Source of the DNA: Laburnicola sp. R22_1 | Lineage: Eukaryota > Ascomycota > Dothideomycetes > Pleosporales > Didymosphaeriaceae | Direction: 5' to 3' | Assembly: GCA_014281115.1 (NCBI GenBank) | Contig: JACONQ010000012.1 | Coordinates: forward strand, 1,674,001-1,738,000 | Length of the DNA stretch: 64,000 nucleotides | In this document: positions 45,208 to 56,329 of the stretch, piece after piece | How the letters are laid out: the number at the start of each line of letters is the position of its first letter | How positions within the stretch are numbered: the first letter of the stretch is position 1 | Translations under genes and position numbers: made by a program | Notes under the pieces: model-generated | What the model saw: the letters and a program-made list of their open reading frames with translations, nothing else | Told to the model about the DNA's origin: nothing | The model's database searches: none

Positions 45208-47070
45208 ACGTAGTTTACTAGCGAGTAACCCACACTAGTAAGCGCGCTACCTTTGCTAAGACCCCACCAAACCATTTTATTTATTATTAGACTGCGTCGC
45301 AACACTACTTAAAAATATATACTAAGTTAATACATCTAATTTAGATTCTTCCTCTTTAACTCCCTAGTAGGTTTGCGCATTGTGATTAGGTTACCTATAG
45401 ATACCACAACACTATTAAGTTAATGGCCCTATTATAGCGCGACTAGTACCTAATAACTATTTACCCTTCTTCTGTCTACTAGCGTCCTTAGAAGTGGCTA
45501 GCTAAGATCTCTCTACTACTATAAGTGATTTCTAATACTGAATTTACCTCCTTCTGCACAATTTTCGCCTTATAGTCTCCTTAATTATCTTGCGAAGGCC
45601 TGCAATTTTATCTAACACTAGTACCTAACTATACATTGCACTTAGAGCGCCTTTTTAAGCTTCTTAAGCATCTGCATAGTTAAAGTTAGTAATAAATTAA
45701 AGTAATCTCTAATTCTCTTACGAACTAGTATTAATTGCGCCTTAAATTCGCGTAGGTTACTTAGTGTTTTAGACTCCCAGGTGGTAGGCTCTTTAATAGG
45801 CAGACTAGATGTACAGATACAAATGTTAAGATGCTGCAACACCTCCTCTAGATTTAATGGGACTAGCCCAGCACCGCGAAAATCACCCTTAATTGTCTCT
45901 GCAGAGAAAACCTTTAAAAACGCGATTTTAAAGGCTAGGAGGAACTCGATCTTTATAATATAGGTTATTAGCCAACGCGCTAAGCCTAAGATCTTAGTAC
46001 TATATACCTTCTTTAGCGGGAAGAAACAGCCCACATCTAATAGCTGTAGTAGGTGTGACAAATATAGTAGCATATAGAGAGTAATAATCTTATATTCCTT
46101 ATAGTAACTCTAGAACTTAATTAAGTTATAGCTCTTATAGCTGTTAATAACTAGTAGCTAATAGGTTCCTTTAGCGCATCCCTTTATATGCGCGTTAAAG
46201 TATTTTAACCACGCAATACTAAGCTCGTTATTTGTCTAGCCATTCTCGCTAACAGCGATTACCTAATCGCTAGAAATTGACGCGTCTTCGTACCAGGTAG
46301 AGATATAACGCTTGCCGGCATAGATAATAAAGGAAGGGATTGCCCATCCAGCAGCGCAGATACCCTAGATCACTATAATCTACTAGCGGTCGCCTAGCTG
46401 TATTAATTTGGGTTTCGCACGCCTCTCTAATACTATAACTATAAGCTAAGACCCTATAACCCCTATTAGGAAGCCTAATTTATTAAAGTTGTAGGTGTCC
46501 TTATTCGTAATGCCGTACTTGACTTTAATGCCCTCCACAAGCTTAAACCACGCGTTTATAACCTTAGAATCTTTCTATTATATCCTCTAGTTATTATATA
46601 ACCAAGACTAACGCGTTTTAACTTTACATCTACGCTTAATAAACCTGTCTATCTAGTTAATACTAATAGGTGGCTTTCCTCTCTATAAACGTAGTGAATT
46701 GGCCATTATGCGTATTATAAGCTTTGTAGAAGGAAATTCACGCGTGTCTAGCTTAATTATACAATTAACAAGCGCCTGCTCCTTAAGGAGAGTAAAATTC
46801 TTTAATTTAGATGGGTTATCGCGTCGTGCAGTTGTTCTATTGCGTCTTCGATTAAGCGTTCTGCGATTAACATTATACAGCCCTACTGCTGCTCGCTCTA
46901 TAAGATTTAGATCTTGTTTAATAGCTCTAATAGTAATAAGTAACTAAGCTTTATTAGATGGCTTAGAAGACATAGTAGGTGGTTGTATTATAATAGTATT
47001 GTTAGTGATAGTGGGGTCTTAGCAAAGGTGGCGCGCTCACTAGTGTGGGTCACTCGCTAGTAAACCACGT
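45208..47070 (-). mobile_element. Fot1/pogo-like transposon, family F
   Basis: Inverted ends acgtagtttactagcgagta and the complement of ctcgctagtaaaccacgt, continuing inward to the ctaagaccccacc block. TA is duplicated at 45206-45207 and 47071-47072. Length 1863 bp. Transposase on the minus strand. The ends differ from those of family A/B/C, so it is a third sister family. Confidence 0.85.
45345..46973 (-). pseudogene. Fot1-like DDE transposase pseudogene (family F)
   Basis: Minus-strand frame from MSSKPSNKA. An N-terminal helix-turn-helix (RAAVGLYNVNRRTLNRR) is followed by the Tc5/CENP-B-type region (LLKEQALVNCIIKLDTREFPST). The DDE domain and downstream part are partly open at 45642-46073 (LLQLLDVGCFFPLKK, FRGAGLVPLNLEEVL). 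A C-terminal zinc knuckle trace (PNHNAQT with the final Cys lost) ends near 45345. RIP stops throughout the middle; inactive. Confidence 0.78.
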
Positions 47071-47195
47071 TATAATAGAAGAGAAGTAATTATAAAGTAT
47101 TATTAATAAATAGTAGTAAAGACTATTATAAGCCTTAGCTATCTTTTTTACTATTACTATTACTATTATTACTAGCACTAAAGGCGTAGCTACTA

Positions 47196-49061
47196 ACGTA
47201 CTTAGCACTCGAGTCGGACACTCCATCGAGTCGGACACTTTGCCAAGACCCCACCAAGTTCTGTACTATTCACGATAGTATAGAGTCAACATGAACTATT
47301 TTCAATAGTCTAAATAGGCTAAACTATTCAGAATCTACTTCTATAAGCTGCCTACAGGTTTTTATTGTGCCCAGGCTTGCCGCAGCGTCCACAGCGCTGT
47401 TAAGCGGATTCGCCTCCATCAGTGCGCACCCTCTTCTTTGCCTTCTTGCCATCACTACGCACCCCAAAGTCCTTTAGAGTAGCCAGTCGCTGGCCCTCTT
47501 CAACTATAAGGACTCCTTCTTACTGCAATCGCTTTCTTTTATATGATTTACGTCGTGTAGCGGCCTTATTAGCAGCTTAAAGTTCGGCGTTGCGTTTAGT
47601 CATCAACACCAAAGAATGCCCTATTAGCTCAGCGCCTTTAACGAGCTTTTCCACCGCCTCAACTATATAAGTTAGGGAACTATCCACATGCCTTTAAATC
47701 CTCTGCTTAACCAGCGTCAATTGCGACCCAAGTTCTGTACTATTTCGCGGAGTTTGCAACTCCCATATACTATCGCGAATAGTACAAAGTGGAGGCGTAC
47801 GCAGGCGGACGTCAAGCTGCGATATCACAGCTTCTAGGTTGTGGGGCACTAGGCCAGCACCTCGAAAGCCTCCTTTAATATTACTTTCAGTAAACAAAGC
47901 CTTAAAAGTAGCAATAAAGCAAGGCAGGAACTCGATTTTAGTGATGTGCGTAATGTAGTTGCGCATTAAATCCTCAGCTTAGCGCCCATACGCCTTTTTA
48001 AAGGCGCGAAACAGCCCATATCAAGTGGCTGCAAGAGGTGCGACAAATGCGAGGGCATACAGAGAGTAACAATATTGCTCTTCTTACAGTAATCCTGGAA
48101 TTCGAGTGAGTTGTAACTTTTGTGGCTATTGATAATGAGCAAACGTGCTTTACTAGTAGTACGCCTCTTTGTATGCTTATTAAAGTGCTTCAGCCATTGC
48201 AAACCAAGCTTATTTATTGTCCAGCCGTTCTCAGAGACTGCAATAACCCAATCATAAGGTAGATCCTTCTCCTTATACTAGGCGGAGAGGTGGTGCTTGC
48301 CCCAAAGATAATGAAGGGTAGAATCCACCAACCCATCGCGTTGATGCCTTAGATAACTGTTGTCCACTCCCTATTGCCCTGCTGCACCTGCTTTAGCCGT
48401 CCTCGACGCTTAGAGCCTGTGACTACTACTCCAGTTAATATCATGCCCATCATAAAGCCTGCTTCATCAAAATTGTAGGTGTCCTTGTCCAGAATACTAT
48501 GTTTGGCCTTTATGTTCTCCACAAGCTGGAACCAGTCTTGTATCACCTTAGAATCCTCCTAGAGAGCTCTCTTATAGTCGTACTTTCGATTGAACTTGAC
48601 TTTAAGCTCTAGCTGGCGCTTAACAAAGTCATAAGGCCACCTCTGGCTAACTGGCTCGTAGTGGCGTGCAGCTAGTAAAGAATCAGCCATATCTTTTATA
48701 GCATCAAGCTGAGGCGGAAATCCTCGCGCGTCTAGGTCAGTATATGCTCCACAATCGCCTACTCCTCTCTTATAGTAAGTCTTATTTTGTTGGGTGCGCA
48801 GTTGCGTCTAAACGTCTTTCCAGCGCGTTAGTTGCTAAGTGTACTTTGAGAGACGTTGTAGATAGCTATAGCGCGTTGCTAAGAGAGTGTCGCGTCTTAT
48901 TTAATAGCCTAGATTGTAAGCTGTATACGCGCTTCTTTTAACGCTAGTGGTTTGTTGTGTGGTTAAGGCATCGCGTTATACTATTGCTGATAGGACGTTT
49001 TGGTGGGGTCTTGGCAAAGTGTCTAACTCGATGGAGTGTCCGACTCGAGTGCAAAGTACGT
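47196..49061 (-). mobile_element. Fot1/pogo-like transposon, copy B of the A/B/C family
   Basis: Same ends as copy A: acgtacttagcactcgagtc at the left and the complement of gactcgagtgcaaagtacgt at the right. TA at 47194-47195 and 49062-49063. Length 1866 bp. Less mutated than copy A. Its right end faces the left end of copy C across 17 bp, making a large palindrome. Confidence 0.9.
47334..48971 (-). pseudogene. Fot1-like DDE transposase pseudogene (copy B)
   Basis: 546 codons on the minus strand with the reading frame length preserved. Open pieces give YNFDEAGFMMG (first Asp), QQGNREWTTVI, ARLLIINSHKSYNS and HLLQPLDMGCFAPLK. The catalytic D-G of LLIIDGH reads N-S. A CCHC-type zinc knuckle sits at the C-terminus (CGRCGKPGHN-like). 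Remaining damage is mainly TAG/TAA. It is close to intact and the best guide to this family's protein. Confidence 0.85.
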
Positions 49062-49168
49062 TATAAGAAAAGTTAATAACGTACTTTGCACTCGAGTCGA
49101 TCATTCCATCGAGTCGATCACTTTGCCAAGACCCCACCAAAACGTCCTATCAGCAATAGTACAACGCG

Positions 49169-49665
49169 ATGCCTCAACCACACAATAAACTACTAGCGTT
49201 AAAAGAAGCGCGTATACAGCTTGCGATCTAGGCTATTAAATAAGACGCAACACTCTCTTAGCGACGCGCTGCAGCCCTCTATAACGTCTCTTAAAGTACA
49301 CTTAGCAACTAACGCGCTAGAAAGACGTTTAGACGCAACTGCGCACCTAACAAAATAAGACTTACTATAAGAGAGGAGCAGGTGATTGTGCAGCATATAC
49401 TCGACCTAGACACGCGACAATTTCCGCCCCAGCTTGATGCCATAAAAGATATGGCCAATTCTTTACTAGCTGCACGCCACTACAAGCTAGTTGGCCAGAG
49501 GTGGCCTTATGACTTTGTTAAGCGCCAGCCAAAGCTTCAAGTTAAGTTTAATCAAAAGTACGACTACAAGAGAGCCCTCTAGGAGGATCCTAAGGTGATA
49601 CAAGGCTAGTTCCAGCTTATAGAGAATATAAAGGCCAAGTATAGTATCCTAGATAAGGACACCTC
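49169..49665 (+). pseudogene. Fot1-like transposase N-terminal fragment (element C)
   Basis: MPQPHNKLLALKEARIQLAI, then helix-turn-helix and Tc5-type region (IREEQVIVQHILDLDTRQF, QRWPYDFVKRQPKLQVKF). It is broken by several TAG/TAA and ends at KYSILDKDT, where foreign sequence begins. The C-terminal piece, including a good CCHC knuckle (CGRCGKPGHNKTTC), resumes at 51218-51346. Confidence 0.8.
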
Positions 49666-51215
49666 TAAACTTTGCTAGGTAAGTAAAATACGGCGCCGCT
49701 ATGCTAATTATTAGGTTTATTAAGTAGGAGAGGCTTGCCACGTTAACGGCGCCTCTTCTCATTGATAAAAGCTTGCTCAAGCCTATTGTATTAGTGTTAA
49801 AGGATCCTGTATTTGATCTCAAGCTTGTAATAACTTTGCGACAGCTGTTTACGCTCCTCAGCGTGGTCCTCCGCAACAATGTCCTTCAGTATTTGCCATA
49901 CTTTACGCCAATCAGAATTAGAGAGGTTTGACGAGCTACTCCGACTTGAGGGAGGGCTCTCGTGCTCTGCGATAAACTTCTTGAGTATAGTGTTTAGGTT
50001 ATAAGGTGACAACCTAGTACACTTAAAAGCTTTGAGTATTATTGTTTCTTAAAAGGCCCTTTGCCAGGAGGCGTTGAAGAGTCGATAAAAGTCGCGTTTG
50101 GTGATTGCTAAGAGGCCCTGGCAGTTGTACATAAACTCTAAGAGCTCTCTTGTATACGCCGTACTCAGAGGCTTGAACATCGCCACATCAAGAGGCTGGA
50201 GAGTGTGGGTAGCGTGTGGCGGGAAGGTTGTAAGGAGTATTTTGTTATTGTCGCAGTACGTGATAAATTGCATGGTAATATGAGACCCATGCCCATCAAG
50301 TATGAGTAGTCGGTACTCCCTACGAGCTTTCTCCTTAGTCTCGCGATCAAATACTTGTTTAAGCCACGCCAAACCAATCTCATTATTGGTCCACCCACTT
50401 AATAAGCTCGCAAAAAGGCCTTGTGGTGTTGCGAATCAAAATCTTGAAGCCATAAGTCTTGTATATTGCCCGTAGTAGCTTAATAAATTAAGGCTGGCGT
50501 TAGCGAGGTGCCGTCGGCGCAAATACAGGCAATTGTTGTTACCCACTCTCTATTACTGTCCTAGAGCATTTGCTTGTAAGGGCCCTGCTCATACAGCTAC
50601 CGCGAGAACACTCTTTTCATCTTAGTAAGCACTCCAATAAAGAACCCTTTTTCATCCATATTGTACATATGGCGACTGTCGATATCGTACTGGGTTATTT
50701 TGTCGCCTAAAAGCTTAAAGTATAAGGCGTATTTAGTAGCAGAATCAGCGCAGTAGCGACAGGCGTTGATACCAGTAGTCCATCGCAATATAAGCTCAAT
50801 ATTGTTGCGGGCAATAAAGCGCTCAACCCAGTTTTTGCCTGGCTCTTTTCTAGCTATTTCTGTTGCGAAATTTCGGATCATTTGCTTTGTAGGAGGCAGG
50901 CCTCTCTTATTAAGCTTATATATGTAGTTTACAAGCTCTTTTTCTTGTGTGGTGTTAAGAAATTTCTGCTCATTTGCCCTCTCTATGTGGCTTTTATTGA
51001 TCCCGCGCGCGCGCCGCGATAAAGTTGATCGCTCAACGCCAAATAATTTGGCAATTTTGGTGTAATTAGGCTTTTCGCCTGCTGGCAAGCTTTCGATTGC
51101 TGCCAGCGCGGCCTCCATAGCGTCAATATTGGTGGAGTTATGAGCGTTGATAAACTACGTGGATTTTTTCAAAACCGTGCATTTGGTGGGGTCGTGCATT
51201 TGGTGATTAGTCATG
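49666..51215 (-). mobile_element. Pogo-like transposon I inside element C (one end missing)
   Basis: The right end carries a terminal sequence with gtgcatttggtg repeated directly (51177-51188 and 51195-51206), followed by TA and element C. The left junction at about 49666 shows no matching inverted end. So this element is truncated on that side, and a kilobase of C is also missing. Transposase is on the minus strand. Confidence 0.7.
49797..51118 (-). pseudogene. Pogo-like DDE transposase, nearly intact (element I)
   Basis: Start MEAALAAIESLPAGEKPNYT at 51118, a pipsqueak-type helix-turn-helix with KLFGVERSTLSRRARG, then a Tc5/CENP-B domain (TQEKELVNYIYKLNKRGLPPT). DDE motifs are YNMDEKGFFIG, YRLLILDGHGSHITM (second Asp intact, unlike the other copies) and HTLQPLDVAMFKPL. 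C-terminal Ser-rich and charged tail ends near 49797. Lesions are few: an in-frame TAG after the first 173 codons, a frame shift near 50410, and TAA at about 50049. It is likely a few mutations from an active protein, but truncated at its element end. Confidence 0.85.
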
Positions 51216-51476
51216 GTAGGCAAAAGGCGAAGAAGAGGGTGCGCGCTAATAGAGGCGAATCTGCTTAATAGTGCTGTGGACGCTGCGGCAAGCCCGGGCA
51301 TAACAAAACAACCTGTAGGCAGCCTGTAGAAGTAGATTCTGAATAGATTGGCCTATTTGGACTATCGAAAATAGTTCGTGTTGACTCTGTACTATCGTGA
51401 ATAGTACAGAACTTGGTGGGGTCTTGGCAAAGTGATCGACTCGATGGAATGATCGACTCGAGTGCAAAGTACGTTA

Positions 51477-52626
51477 GTAGCTATAGTTAAAAAGAAGGTT
51501 AAGACTATTAGGTAAGAAAATTAAAGTAAGAAAATAAGAAAAAAGTAAAAGAGTATAAAAAATAAGTTATATACTCTAACCAGATATAAAGTTTTATTTA
51601 GTTATAGTAGGTAAGGTGTGTATATAAATACTACTTTTAGACTAGTAATAAGTAGTAGTATCTTTTAAGAAAAGTATAACTATATTACTACTAGTAAGAA
51701 ATTCTAAGAATAGATTAGGTACTTATACAGAGTAATTAAAGAGTAAATACTTTATAGGTGTAGAATAAACAATATAGTATTATAAGAAAAAAGTTAAAGT
51801 TATAGTAGTAAAAAATAATATATTTAAGTACTAATAAGTTATCTAAAGCCTAAGTAGCCTTTGCTTATAAAAGAACTTTTATAACTTTTTCTAGTAAGCT
51901 ATAAACTAAAATTACTACTTTTTTTACTTTTTTTATACTTATTATAGAACCTATAAGCCTAAGTAACTTTAGCCTAAACTTAAGAATTTTATAATAGCCT
52001 TTAAAAGAAGTTCTACTTTAGAGAATACTATAACTTATAAAACGCTTAAGTCTAGACTTTATTTTCTATATTAGCATTATAGAAAAAAGAACTAGTAGGC
52101 TAATAGTTAAAGCGTACTTAAGGTCTTTATTAGACTTTTTTTAAAAAAATATACATTATAGTTATATAATAAAAAAGGCCTAAAAGTAATATTATAACTA
52201 TTTAAAAAGCTAATAGGCCTAGTTTTAACGTAGTATAGTAAGTTAGTATTATAAATTAGTTAGAAGTATAAGTATATATAGTAGTAAAACTTATATAAAA
52301 AAATTAGAAAGAAGCTAAATAAATAGTATTTAAGAGCAAAGTAAAAGAATGTAGGATTAGAGAGTTAGTGGTTAACTAGGGTAAGAATTTAAAATTATTA
52401 CTAATAGTAAAGCTCTTAAATATAGATATTACTTCTAGAAAGCTAAATATTATTTAAATCTAAATATTAAGGTTTATAACGCGTGCTTAATATATAAAAA
52501 AGAATTAAGAAGTAAAACATAAAGGGCTATTTTAATAGTTAGTTTAAAAGATATTTAGGAGGAGGTAAGTCTATAAAGAAAAGTATAGTATAGTATACTT
52601 ATTATAAATATAGTAGACTATATATG
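51477..52626. other. AT-rich decayed DNA, no gene
   Basis: TpA-rich with no recognisable motif on either strand. It is bounded by the composite element and an R copy. Confidence 0.5.
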
Positions 52627-52790
52627 TGTGGCGTTAATTAATCTACCTAGGAGTAGGACGATAAAGCCTTTTATCTTAAATAATATAATAAAAAAGCAGA
52701 GCCCCTGCTTAGTAATTAAAAACAGCGTAAAAAGGAAATTATAAAAAAAGCGCATTTAAACTAGTAAACGAGCTTAGCGGTCTTGGCGTG
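52627..52790 (-). repeat. R-family element, inverted, ~160 bp
   Basis: Starts tgtggcgttaattaatct, contains gcagagcccctgcttagt, and ends after gcttagcggtcttggcg. It is flanked by actatatatg-like sequence on both sides. It extends about 40 bp further than the 125-bp short form, so its truncation point is different. Confidence 0.7.
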
Positions 52791-53984
52791 AAACTATATA
52801 TATACTACTTAATAGCAGTTTTATATTATTATTAATAAACTAGAAACACTAATACTACGCTAGTAGATACTTATTATAAAATAAATTATTATTATCTATA
52901 ATATGAAAATAGGTAAAGTTAAAATATTTTTAAGTAGTAGTAGTAAATAAGCTTACTAGGTATATAGAATAAGGGCCTTTATTATTTAATAATTTAAACT
53001 ATTTGACCTAGTAGTATATAACTTACTTATCCTTAGTATTATATTACTACGCTTTCTAACTATAGTAAAGAAAATAAAAAGTTAAGATGTTAATTATAAG
53101 TTTAGTAATATTATAATTTAACTAAAGTGCAAAAGTATTATAATTATTTACTTAGTGTTATAGGCTATAAAGTAAGTTATTATTATTACTAATACTTTCT
53201 CTAAAGGCTATAATATTAAAGCTAATATACGCATTTAAAAAAGGAATTATTATTTAAAAGTTAGTCTAAGAGAGTAATAGAGTGTAAGAGACTTATATAA
53301 AGATAAAAAGGTAATAAATGCGCTAATAAAGGGCTTTTTAGGCACTAGTAAAAGGTTAAAATTACTAAAGCCTATACTATTATTGTTCTAATAAAAAGGC
53401 TTACTATTACTACTACTACTACTACTACTACTACTATTAAAACTAAGGTAGCTAGATATATAGGCGCCTAGGGTATAGTTAATCTAAAGATAAAAAGGCA
53501 TAATAAAGTAGGCTAAGTAAAGGCTTCAGAGTAGTTTAGGGTTTAAAAAATAAAAAGCTAAGTTATAGAAAAATTATAAGAGTAGAAAGAGTAAGTAGAA
53601 TAGGTAGGTTAGTAATAAAAATAGGTATGTATTTATAGGCTATTATTTAAAATTATATAAAGCTAAGTAATTAGTAAAGGCTATTATTAAAAATAGGCCT
53701 AACCTCTACTTTCTAGTAGAAGATATTATAGAATATTTAAAATATTTTTAAAAGACAGTTTAGTATAAAGCTTAATAAGGCTAAGCTTTTATAAGTAGAA
53801 AGATATATAGTAAAATAAACTCTACTATATAGGTTATATAGTAAGCTAGTGCCTAATTAGCTTTTAGAAATTTAATAGGCTGTTTCTTTCTTTTAGTACC
53901 TAATAACTAAATCTACATATAGACGATAATATATTTGCTTTCTAAGTTATAATTAGTAATATTTGTCTATAATAATCTACTATA
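52791..53984. other. AT-rich DNA, probable upstream part of a Gypsy remnant
   Basis: No clear motif. A CTA trinucleotide run lies at about 53405-53440. It leads into the integrase trace that follows in the same orientation. Confidence 0.4.
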
Positions 53985-54782
53985 ATATTACTTAGTATAT
54001 ATATAACTATAAGCGTTATTAATACTCTAAATTAAAGCGCTATAAGCTATATAGGCTTCTATAACCCTTACTTATTTTTAATAGTTCTTAATACTATATA
54101 ACTATAAACTTTATTACTAACTTGTTATTAAGTAAGTTTGCTAGTATTATATATAACATTATCTTAGCTATTATAAACTAATTTTTAAAAATAGCTTATT
54201 ATATACTTACTTGGATAGATTAGAATAGTATTAATCTTATTAAGGCGTAGATTTATAAAGTAATTTGCCTTTATAGCCTTTTAGAATTAGTAATAGTTAA
54301 TAAAGGCCTAATAATGCGTTGAATATATTATAATACCGTTAACTACTAGTTTAACTTATAGTAAATTCTAACATCTGCTTTCTACTCATAAATAAATAGA
54401 TAAATAAAATATTAAAATTAAACACTTAAATGATACCTTTATATTTGTTATATACTAGAGTAAAATAATTAGACTTTATAAATTTCTATTATAGAGTTTA
54501 TCTATAATAATAGCTAGTATATAGTTACTAGCCACACTCTATTTTAGGTTTGCTATATTAGTAACCTAAGAAAGTCTAATAGGCCTTAATAGGCACTAAA
54601 TAATAGTAAAAACTTTAAAAGTTAGGTAATTATTCCTAAACCAATTTTAATTAGGATAAAGTGCTATAAAAAGATTAAGGCATTAAATACCTAAGAAAAG
54701 ATATTTACTAATAACAAAAGGCTTTTCTTAAAATTTAAGGTTAGAAATATGGTTTGGATTTTAAATTATTATATAAAGTCTA
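53985..54782 (+). pseudogene. Gypsy integrase remnant (5' piece)
   Basis: Translation with RIP stops reads DFITNLLLSKFASIIYNIIL, then FLKIAYYI, AQIYKVICLYSLLELVIVNKG and AFYSQINRQI. It matches Gypsy integrase blocks (D-F-I-T-D-L-P, H-G-L-P-x-x-I-V-S-D-R-G, H-P-Q-T-D-G-Q). It continues to LRLEIWFGF (G-D-x-V-W-I region), where a complete R element interrupts it. The frame resumes at 55945. Confidence 0.72.
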
Positions 54783-55933
54783 TGGTTAGCTTGCCAAACA
54801 CCTTTTTAACCTTTTTTAGTTTAAGATTAAAGTAGATTAAGATAGAAGGTTATATATACTAGGTAAGACACCTAATTCTAATTAGAAACTAACCTTAAAT
54901 ATTATCTAACAATGCAATAATAGTTTAAGCCTTAAACTTACTTAAACTTTACTTATACTTTATAAGCTTCCTATCTATATAAAGTTTACTTACGCTATAT
55001 ATAGTCTACTTAGATTATTATTATTAGTATTATTAACTATCTGCGCTTATATACTGCTTACGTAGTATACTTACTTAAATAAGCTAACACTACTATAATA
55101 GCTAAAAAATATTATAGATCTATATAATACTTTTACTATGCTAAAACCTATTAATAAAAACCTTATTATCCGTCTTCTTTTACGTCTCCTACTAAAGAAT
55201 CGTATTACTAATAAAAAGGAATTATGTCTACTAAAATAGAAATTTAATCTAAGAGGTTTTTATAAACTAGATAAGTTACTAATTTATTAATATACTAGAA
55301 CTACCTTATAAATTGTTAAGTATACCTATTCTTTGCACTAAATAAGTATTTAATAAATAAAATAGAACTCTCGTATAGATACTTTAATGGTAGTATTATA
55401 ATTCTTTAGTGTATACTTTTAGTATTAGCAAGTATATTAGTGTTGGATAATTTAAAGTTAATACTTAAGTAAATAGGAAGGTGTAGAGTAATAATAGGAG
55501 TTTTATTAAGAATAATCTTAATATAGTAATATAGTAATATAGTAATAGTGTATCTAGTATATATTACCTTTATACTACTTATAAGAAATAGTATATATTT
55601 ATTAATATATTATTCTATATTATTTATAATAATCTAGATAGTAGATTTATACTAATTAGGATAGCAAAGAAAGGATAGCTTATAGTATTACTACGCTAAA
55701 GTTTTATGTCTCCTTTAAAGTTCTAACTATAGCCTTTTTATAAATTAACTTTGTATATAGGAGCTATATGCGCTAAGACTACTAAGCTTGCTTAGCAGTT
55801 TAAATACACTTTTTTATAATTACTACCTTTTTACGCTCTTTTTAATTACTAAGCAGGGGGCTTTGCTTTTTTATTATGTTATTTAAGATAAAAGCCTTTA
55901 TTGTGCTACCCTAGGCAGTTAATATAACACCAC
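54783..55933 (+). mobile_element. Complete R-family element inside a Gypsy integrase
   Basis: 1.15 kb, starts tggttagcttgccaaacacc and ends taatataacaccacac. It is flanked by tataaagtcta (54772-54782) and tataaggtcta (55934-55944), an 11-bp duplication with one transition. The Gypsy reading frame continues on the other side, which proves insertion and rules out an LTR. No terminal inverted repeats and no A-tail at the 3' end. It is the reference for the long form. Confidence 0.8.
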
Positions 55934-55944
55934 ACATATAAGGT

Positions 55945-56320
55945 CTATAAGGCTAAGTAAGAAGTTAAATTAAAAGTTTCTAGACCCTAGTATAATAAAA
56001 GAATATATTAGAAATCTTTCTAGTACTTACTAAATAGAGCTTACTTTTTTAAGTAGAATATACCTAGTTTTTATTATTTTTATTAAAACCTTATAAGATG
56101 CTTAGATCTCTTTTATACTTATAAGAGCTTATTTATAATACTTTATAGTAATTAGGTAATAATTTTTATAAACTAAACTACCTGTTTAATAGATAGTAAA
56201 AGAATAATAAATTATAGAAGTATTTAGTAAAATAATTTAGTTACTTTAAAAATAATAGTAGCTAAGAACTAGTTATATTAATTAGCCTACCTACTCTCAA
56301 AGTGTACTAGAAATAGCTTA
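55945..56320 (+). pseudogene. Gypsy integrase C-terminus and chromodomain remnant (3' piece)
   Basis: Resumes as IR.SKKLN.KFLDPSIIKEYI (R-P-S-x-K-L-x-x-K-x-x-G-P-F block), then IELTFLSRIYLVFII (the H-P-V-F-H-V-S position). A chromodomain-like end follows near 56190-56310 (DSKR..NKLQKYLVKQ-like). This makes it a second chromovirus in the window. Confidence 0.65.
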
Positions 56321-56329
56321 AGATAACTC

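Larger units (their letters stand above)
49079..51474 (+). mobile_element. Composite Fot1-like element C with foreign interior
   Basis: Outer ends are those of the A/B family (acgtactttgcactcgagtc and its complement) with TA at 49077-49078 and 51475-51476. The outer family contributes 49079-49665 and 51218-51474. The ~1 kb in between (A positions ~2463-3490) is replaced by ~1.55 kb of a different pogo-like transposon in the opposite orientation. The outer inverted repeats are nearly unmutated. Confidence 0.85.

Noticed and set aside
54783..55933. Interpretation of the R element as a Gypsy LTR
   Set aside because: The Gypsy reading frame continues on both sides and the flanks are an 11-bp duplication, so it is an insertion into pol.
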